A stretch of DNA of 16,111 bases, taken from NCBI GenBank assembly GCA_039808465.1, contig JBDHTA010000095.1, positions 1 to 16,111 of the forward strand. The letters run 5' to 3'. A program made the position numbers and the translations under genes. Below, one piece after another: positions 1 to 6,300 of this stretch. The notes beneath the pieces were generated by a model. The model searched no databases and was not told the origin of the DNA. It saw only the letters and a list, made by a program, of their open reading frames with translations. The DNA comes from Metarhizobium sp039808465 (GTDB lineage: Bacteria > Pseudomonadota > Alphaproteobacteria > Rhizobiales > Rhizobiaceae). Each line of letters starts with the position of its first letter. The first letter of the stretch is position 1.

Positions 1-1174
1 GCGTCTGATCGAGATCCGGCGTGACATTCACGCCCATCCGGAAATCGGCTTCGACGTCGAGCGCACGGCCGGTGTCGTCGCGCGCGAACTCGGCCGCCTC
101 GGTATCGAGCATCGGACAGGGGTGGGCCGCACCGGCGTCGTTGGTTTCATCGAGGGCGGGCAGCCGGGGCCGACGCTGTTGTTGCGCGCGGACATGGACG
201 CTCTTCCCATTCACGAGGAAACGAACCTGCCTTATGCGAGCAGGATCGACGGCCGCATGCATGCCTGCGGTCACGACCTTCATACCTCCACATTGATCGG
301 CGTCGCGGCGGTTCTCAAGGAAATGGCGCCGCGCCTGTCCGGCAATATCAGGCTGATGTTCCAGCCCGCCGAGGAAACGCCGGATAGCGGCGCCAAGGCG
401 ATGATCGAGGATGGGGTGCTGGAGGGTGTCGACATGGCTCTCGGCTTCCACAACCATCCCGACGAGCCGACGGGAACATTCAGTCATATCGACGGCAACG
501 CCAACGGATCGTGTGACGAGTTCGAAATCACCATCCACGCGCAATCCGGCCACGCCGCCCATCCCAACCAGGCGATCGACCCGATCGTGGCTGCCGCGCA
601 TCTGGTTCTGGCGCTGCAATCCGTCGTATCGCGTGAAGTCGATCCCATGCACCCCGCCGTCCTGACCGTCGGCGCCATTCATGCCGGAGATGCGCATAAC
701 ATCATTCCGGAACGGTGCCACATGATCGGCACCGTCCGCTGTCAGGACAGGGAAACGCGCCTTGTCATCGACCGGGCGATCCATCGGCAATGCCGGGCGC
801 TGGAAGATCTTCTCCGCGTCAAATGCCATGTCGAGTACATGCGGAATCTGCCGTCGCTGCATCACGACGCCCGGATCGTTTCGACCGTCATGGACGCGAT
901 CGGCGATCATTTCGGCAAGGAAGCGGTGCGTAAACGTCTGCCGAGCCTTGGCGCCGAGGATTTCTCGCTCGTCGGAGAAAAAGTGCCCGCATTCCAGCTG
1001 GGTATCGGCTCGCAGGCAGCAGGGCGGCGAGATTTTCTCCACAATGCGGATTATCAACCGGATGAAGCCTGCATCCGTCTCGGTGTCATCGCCCTGTCAT
1101 GCGCTGCTTTCCGATTGCTGTCGAAGGATTTCCAGGGCGTTTCCGGCAGACAGGATCCGTCAGGTTCAACCTGA
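1..1174 (+). CDS. M20 family metallo-amidohydrolase (hippurate hydrolase / amidohydrolase type), 5' end cut by window edge
   Basis: The reading frame is open from base 2, so the gene begins left of the window; only a short N-terminal stretch (perhaps 10-20 residues) seems to be missing, because RRDIHAHPEIGF, usually near the start of the family, is present. Metal-site motifs are intact: RADMDALP, MHACGHDLHTS (zinc-binding His/Asp), FQPAEETPDSGAKAM (catalytic and metal Glu pair), GFHNHPDEPTG, and the C-terminal LGAEDFSL with FLHNADYQPDE. The order matches M20D enzymes, which are cytosolic hydrolases of N-acyl amino acids or amidated amino acids; the exact substrate cannot be read from sequence. 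A lid/dimerisation domain lies around the middle (DEFEITIHAQSGHAAHPNQA). ATG 122 is an internal Met, not the start. It ends in TGA at 1172-1174 and shows no functional link to the heme locus downstream. Confidence 0.9.
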   Translation, partial: RLIEIRRDIHAHPEIGFDVERTAGVVARELGRLGIEHRTGVGRTGVVGFIEGGQPGPTLLLRADMDALPIHEETNLPYASRIDGRMHACGHDLHTSTLIGVAAVLKEMAPRLSGNIRLMFQPAEETPDSGAKAMIEDGVLEGVDMALGFHNHPDEPTGTFSHIDGNANGSCDEFEITIHAQSGHAAHPNQAIDPIVAAAHLVLALQSVVSREVDPMHPAVLTVGAIHAGDAHNIIPERCHMIGTVRCQDRETRLVIDRAIHRQCRALEDLLRVKCHVEYMRNLPSLHHDARIVSTVMDAIGDHFGKEAVRKRLPSLGAEDFSLVGEKVPAFQLGIGSQAAGRRDFLHNADYQPDEACIRLGVIALSCAAFRLLSKDFQGVSGRQDPSGST

Positions 1175-1262
1175 CCTCAGGCCATCCGTTCCAACACGCC
1201 AGATATCAGATACAGCCGTGACATGAAGTTCCGGTTGAAGGCAACGCATGTCCGGCAGGCAT

Positions 1263-1280
1263 CGGCATTTCCGAATGCCG
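1263..1280 (+). terminator. Hairpin downstream of the amidohydrolase, possible weak terminator
   Basis: CGGCATT at 1263-1269 pairs perfectly with AATGCCG at 1274-1280 across a 4-base loop, about 90 bases after the amidohydrolase stop. No T-run follows, so a classical intrinsic terminator is doubtful; it may instead be a processing or 3'-end structure. Confidence 0.25.
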
Positions 1281-1457
1281 CGGCGCGGGTTCTGATCAGC
1301 GTATCCCGGCAAGACGCGCCGACGCCGAACACATCTGCCGATTACCGGCGTCCGATCGTCACCATGTGAATTCTTGAATCGTCAAGCAGAAACCTGATCC
1401 TGCCGGGTTTTCATGGGACAGATTCCAGAAATTCTCCATACCCCCAAAAGATATTAG

Positions 1458-1486
1458 TTGACTCTTTTTGTCCACTTCAATAATCC
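1458..1486 (+). promoter_or_regulatory. Candidate promoter with an iron-box-like element for the large hemophore gene
   Basis: TTGACT (1458-1463, five of six bases of the sigma-70 -35 consensus) is followed after 17 bases by TAATCC (1481-1486), a poor -10. The -35 overlaps TGA-N9-TCC (1459-1473), one base off the TGA-N9-TCA pattern of the rhizobial RirA iron-responsive operator. A similar arrangement occurs at the transporter promoter on the minus strand (11910-11936). The distance of about 350 bases to the gene start implies a long leader. Confidence 0.25.
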
Positions 1487-1533
1487 TGCTCGCAGTTGAG
1501 GCGTGGGGCTATCAATTCGTTACATAAACTCTG

Positions 1534-1549
1534 TCCAAATATTTTTGGA
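1534..1549. repeat. Perfect inverted repeat TCCAAA-N4-TTTGGA
   Basis: TCCAAA at 1534-1539 and TTTGGA at 1544-1549 are separated by four bases within the AT-rich intergenic DNA. It could be an operator or a small leader hairpin; nothing further distinguishes these. Confidence 0.35.
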
Positions 1550-1711
1550 GCAACTCGGGAGAGGTTTTCTCTTTCGGGAACGTATTTCCTTGTTCTGAAA
1601 ATACTGATGGTTGTTATGTACAGGGGGCGGCTATGGTCGTTTTGTTGCTTTATACGGTGCTGCCTTCCGATAAGCGCAAGGTAAGGCGCGCGCCCGCCGA
1701 CGTGCGCTGTA

Positions 1712-1760
1712 CGGCTTTTCTTTAGAGAGAAGCCGACAACGGTCAGTTATAGTCTGACCG
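1712..1760 (+). promoter_or_regulatory. Two back-to-back stem-loops in the leader of the hemophore-like gene
   Basis: Stem-loop 1: CGGCTTTTCT (1712-1721) pairs with AGAGAAGCCG (1726-1735) over a TTAG loop; the single mismatch is a G-U pair in RNA, giving a 10-pair stem. Stem-loop 2: CGGTCAG (1740-1746) pairs perfectly with CTGACCG (1754-1760) over a 7-base loop. Only four bases separate them, and they end 72 bases before the start codon at 1833. The arrangement suggests a structured 5' leader, or alternatively a palindromic operator. The G-U compensation favours an RNA role. No known riboswitch family is recognised. Confidence 0.4.
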
Positions 1761-1819
1761 GTCGTTTCAAAAATCTCCTGTTCAATCTGACGGCACGCCC
1801 TTGACGCGTGGCCGATGAG

Positions 1820-1824
1820 AAGGA
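1820..1824 (+). promoter_or_regulatory. Ribosome binding site fixing the start at 1833
   Basis: AAGGA at 1820-1824 lies 8 bases before ATG 1833. The upstream in-frame ATG at 1815 overlaps this region and would have no Shine-Dalgarno sequence. MAITVNSN from ATG 1833 also resembles the N-termini of HasA proteins, so 1833 is preferred. Confidence 0.65.
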
Positions 1825-1832
1825 TTTTGAGA

Positions 1833-2324
1833 ATGGCCATTACTGTCAACTCCAATCTGGGCACGGGCAATTCGCTCGACTTCAACGCCGATATCGACAA
1901 TTACGACGGTGAGTTCAGCGGCACCAATCGCGGCTGGTTCTATGGTGGCGCCACGCTCGGCGACACCCATTCGCAATACGGCAACGATTCCGCCGGAGAC
2001 GGCGGCGCCGGTGATTCGACGATCTTCGGCGGCACGTTCAACTATGTCTTCGGCACCTTCACCGGCACCATGAACTCCATCTCCTTCGGGGAGGATGTCA
2101 ATTACACCGGCAGCGGCAACGTCTCGACCACGGCGCTGACGCATGACAGCACGCTTTTCAACATTTCCGGGCTGAGCATCTCCGGCTCGTCGAGTAGCGA
2201 CCCGCTTCAGCAGGTGGCGCTGAGCTTCCTCAACGGCACGGCGAAGACCGCCTTCCGGAGCGCGTTCAACGGCGACAACATCACCTTCAACGGTAATGCC
2301 GGAAACGAAACCTTCACCGGCGGC
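1833..2324 (+). other. HasA-like hemophore domain 1 (N-terminal)
   Basis: Residues 1-164 follow the HasA layout best of the four copies. The loop that carries the His32 ligand in Serratia HasA aligns without gaps to the stretch ending GWFYGG, but the His position is Asn here. The Tyr75 ligand aligns with Tyr71 (codon 2043-2045, in FNYVF). The helper His83 has become Gly in a shortened loop before GTMNSISFG. FNISGLSIS and FLNGTAKTAFRSAF match the later HasA strands and helix. With Tyr but neither His, heme affinity may be reduced. Confidence 0.8.
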
Positions 2325-2330
2325 AGGCAC
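2319..2330 (+). other. Apparent frameshift 1 (one extra base) in the hemophore-like gene
   Basis: Coding sense passes from the frame reading NAGNETFTGG to the frame reading GTTAAAPDAVLLAGN within a GC-rich stretch of GGC-like triplets. Dropping one base restores continuity. Before and after this point only one frame gives family-like protein, so the slip can be placed within about 12 bases. Confidence 0.75.
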
Positions 2331-2445
2331 GACGGCGGCGGCGCCCGATGCCGTCCTGCTTGCCGGAAACAAGGTCGTCGTGACATGGGTCGCGCTGGTC
2401 GACAACGCGCTGACCGTGCTTGCCACGACGCTCAGTTTCAATTCC

Positions 2446-3390
2446 GCCCCGGCCGGTCTTGCCCTTGCCGGTGATTCCGTCGCCGAGAACGCCGCCAGCG
2501 ACACGGTTGTCGGCGTCCTCTCGGCGGCCGATGCGGACGGAGACGCGCTGACCTATACGCTTGAGGACGATGCTGGCGGCAGGTTCGCCGTGGTCAACGA
2601 CAACGGCACATGGAAGCTGGTCGTCAAAGGCGCGCTGGATTACGAAACCGCGACCTCGCACGATGTCACGGTCAAGGTTTCGGACGGCAATGGCGGCGAA
2701 ATGATCGAGAGCTTCACGGTCAACGTCACCAATGTCGACGACGCGCCCACCGGCATTGCGCTTTCCAGCACGACCGTTTCGGAATCCGCCCGCATCGGCT
2801 CGGTGGTGGGCACGCTGTCGGCGACCGCTCCGGGCGGCGGCACGCTTACCTACACCCTGCCCGCCGGTCAGGGCGACAACAACAATTACTTCACGCTGAA
2901 GACCAATGGCGATGGCACGGTCAGTGTCGTCCTGAAAAACGCGCTCGATTTCGAAAGCTCCGGCGGCGTCTACGATCTGGTGGTCGACGTCGCCGACTCC
3001 TCGGGTCAGGTGACCCGGCAGGTGATCGAGATCCAGTCGACCGACGATCCGTTCAAGCTCTCCTCCGCGCCGACGGGAAAATCCTATACGAGCGTTGCGG
3101 AAAATGCCGAGGCCGGAACCGAGATCGGCTTTATCCAGGCCTTCGACCAGTCGTTCACGCCCGTTTCCGCCGAACTGACCGACAACGCTGGCGGCCTGTT
3201 CTCGATCACCACGCGCGAGGTTGGCGGCGTCACCCGTTACTATCTCACGGTCAACGGTCAACTGGACCATGAAACCGCCACCCAGCAATTCCGTGACCAT
3301 CAAGGCGACGGATGCGAACGACGTTTCCTACGAGAAGACTTTCGATGTGCAGGTGGTGGATGCGCCCGAGGTCACCGACCCCGGCGTGAC
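2446..3390 (+). repeat. Cadherin-like repeats A, B and C
   Basis: Three modules of about 100 residues follow HasA-like domain 1. Each shows the pattern SVAEN...VVGVLSA.DADGD.LTYTL, then LDYETA...VTVKVSDGNGG and a closing NV linker. Repeat B is degenerate (SESARIGS, LDFESS), and repeat C has lost the usual DADGD motif and carries the second frameshift. Such calcium-binding beta-sandwich repeats act as rigid spacers or adhesive arms in secreted RTX proteins. Confidence 0.75.
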
Positions 3391-6300
3391 CGCCCGCGGC
3401 ACGATCACCATCGACGCCAACACGGTCCTTGCTGGCGACAATGGCGGCGTCAATTGGGACACCTATCTCGCGGCCGCCTATGCCAAGGTCACGGGCAGCC
3501 TGCCGAGCGGCGTGCAGTTCGGACCGGACACGGCCTCGGCCTATGTCTACACGCTTTCGGATGGCAGCAAGGTCACGCTGACCGGCGCGGATCTCGCCTA
3601 CTGGTGGTCGGATGTCGCATCAACGGCCAATACGGGCGAGGATGTTCACGTCGTGGGCGGCACGGTGAACGGGCTTTCCTTCGGCAGCGCGGCCGAGACC
3701 GAACTCTCGATCACCGGTCTCGACCTCTTCAACGATTCCGGCCTGATGAACCGCCTGTTCGGCGAGACCAACATCTTGGCGCAGGCTTTCATGCATGGGG
3801 TCAACGCCACCACTCCGGCCGATCTCGCCCATGTCAAGGCGATCCTGTCGTCCTACGCGCAGAACTTCGTCGGCTCTTCGGGCAACGACACCTATACGGG
3901 CACGATCTTCGACGACACGATCACCGGCAATGGCGGTGACGACGTGCTGGCTGGCGGCGCGGGCAATGACACGATAACCGGCGGCGCGGGCAGCGACACG
4001 GCAATCTATGGCGGCCTGCGGTCGGAATACACGATTGCCAAGAATGCCAACGGCACGCTGACGGTTAGCGACAACCGCACCGGCGCGGTCACCGATGGCG
4101 TCGACATGCTGAAGGACGTCGAAAAGCTACAGTTTTCCGACACGACGATCGACGCGCCAGCCAATGCGGCGCCGACCGGACTGAAGCTTGCCTCGCACAT
4201 CGTTCCCTCCGTCACCAACATCTCGGTTGCCGAGAATTCCGCTGAAGGCACCACCGTCGGCAATCTTTCGGCGACCGATCCGGAAGGCGGCGCGCTGACC
4301 TATTCGCTGACGGACGACGCCAATGGCCTGTTCGTCATCGACGGCAACGTGCTGAAGCTCGCCAAGCCGCTTGGAGACTACGAAACCGACTCGCAGAAAA
4401 GCTACGATGTGACCGTGGCGGTGACCGATCTTGCCGGAAACGTCGCCACCAGAACATTCACGATCCAGCATGCCGACGCCTACGACGCGCCGGAAGGCAC
4501 GCTGACGATCGATGCGTCCGGGACTGCGGGCGGAGTTGATTTCGCGACCTTCATCACCGACTACTTCACCGGGCTCAGCGGCGGCGCCTTCACCTTCTAC
4601 GGCGGCACGCCCGACATCGCCTATGGCCAGCCCCAGAACGTCAGCGGCGAGCAGATCGCCTTCAACTACAAGGAGGGCGGGGTCGCCACGCCGGACCGGG
4701 TGGTGCTCGAGGGCACCGATCTTGCCTACGACTCCATTCATTCGGGCTCGGCGTTCGGGCACGGGATTTCCGGCTCGCTGGACAGCCTGACCTTCGGTCA
4801 GTGGGTGGATGGCGTGACGACCGGCACGGCGGGTATCGGCGATGCCGGACATCTGAAGAATCTTTCCGAGCAGTTGAAGATCTCGGGCTTCGACCTTCAG
4901 GCCGCGGTCGGATCGGGACATGTGCCCCAGTTGAACCTGCTCTACGCGCTTTACAGTGCCGCTCAGACGGGCAATGCTGCCAACATCTATTCGGCGCTTA
5001 CGCATTACGCCCAGAATTTCAAGGGCTCGGCTGGCGCCGACACCTATACGGGCTCGGCTTTCGATGACACGGTCACCGGCAATGGCGGCAATGACGTGCT
5101 CGACGGCGGCGCGGGCAACGATACGCTGGTGCTTTCCGGCGCGCGGTCCGACTATAGCTGGGTGAAAAACCAGGACGGCACCCATACGGTAACCGACGGC
5201 CGCAGCGCGGATACGGTTTCCAACTTCGAGACCGTGCAGTTCTCCGACGGTTCCGTTTCGTTCGCCGCCGCTTCGAACACCGCTCCCACCGCTCCGTCCC
5301 TTTCGGGCGGCACCAGCGCCTCGGTGGCGGAAAACGCCCTCATCGGCAAGGTGGTCGGCACCCTCTCGGCAACGGATGCCGATGGCGACGCCATCACCTA
5401 TACGCTGACTGACGATGCTGGCGGACAGTTCAAGCTGGTAACGGCAAGCGGTGTGACCAGTCTCGTCGTCTACGGCAATCTCGATTACGAGACCAGGGCC
5501 TCCTACAACGTCACCGTCAAGGCGACGGATACCAATGGCGGCGCAACCAGCTCCACCTTCACCATCAATGTCTCGGATATCGATGAGGGCAAGGGCATGA
5601 TCACGCTCGACGCCTCGGCCGCGACTTCGGGCATGAACCTTGACACCTTCCTGACCGACAAGGACGCAGGTTTCCTGTCCGGCGCGTCCGGCAGCGGCTT
5701 CCCGGTCTTCGACAACGGCCCGTCCTTCAAGGGCGAGGAGATGTTCATCGGCTATGGCAGCGGCGCTTCCTCGAAATACGTTCTGGCGCACGGCGAACTG
5801 GAATACTACTTCAACAGCCATACGGTGTACGGCGAGATCAACACGATCGAGTACGGCACCAGGGGGACCGGCAGCTATGATGCGAACGGCTACTTCAGCG
5901 GCGGCAATGTCGAGCTGAGGATTACCGGCCTCGATTTTGCCAATGCCAAGCCTGCCAATGCCACGGAAGAGGCGGAGATCGAAGCGAACGGCGCGGTGCA
6001 TAATTTCGCGTCGGCCTATATGGCAGGGTCCACGGCCGCGCAGGCGCGCCTCGACCTCTATGCCCAGCAACTCGATGACTATGCTCAGCATTTCGTCGGC
6101 TCCGCCTATAACGACACCTATGTCGGCACGCAGTTTGCAGATACGATCGAGGGCAAGGGCGGCAACGACACCATCGACGGCGGCGCTGGCACGGACATCG
6201 TGGTCTTCGACGGCGTGTTCGGGCAGGGGGGCACCTACAGCTTCACGGGTGGCACGGGCGGAAATCCGCTGGTCGTGACCGACAGCCGTGGCGCCAGCGG

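Larger units (their letters stand above)
1175..1832. other. 658-base intergenic region, AT-rich in its second half
   Basis: No convincing gene is seen here. About 1440-1660 is clearly more AT-rich than the flanking coding DNA, as expected of a promoter or leader region. It holds a candidate promoter (1458-1486), a 16-base inverted repeat (1534-1549), and a pair of stem-loops (1712-1735 and 1740-1760) close to the start of the large hemophore-like gene. A 62-codon open frame at 1496-1684 has no recognisable protein features and no good ribosome binding site. Confidence 0.6.

Noticed and set aside
1496..1684. A 62-codon open frame in the intergenic region
   Set aside because: Cys/Phe/Arg-rich sequence with no family likeness and no Shine-Dalgarno sequence, in AT-rich leader DNA. 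A small protein cannot be excluded, but nothing supports it.
2319..3283. Programmed ribosomal frameshifting in the giant gene
   Set aside because: Neither site has a recognisable slippery heptamer or stimulatory stop codon, and both are best repaired by removing one base, which points to mutation or sequencing error.
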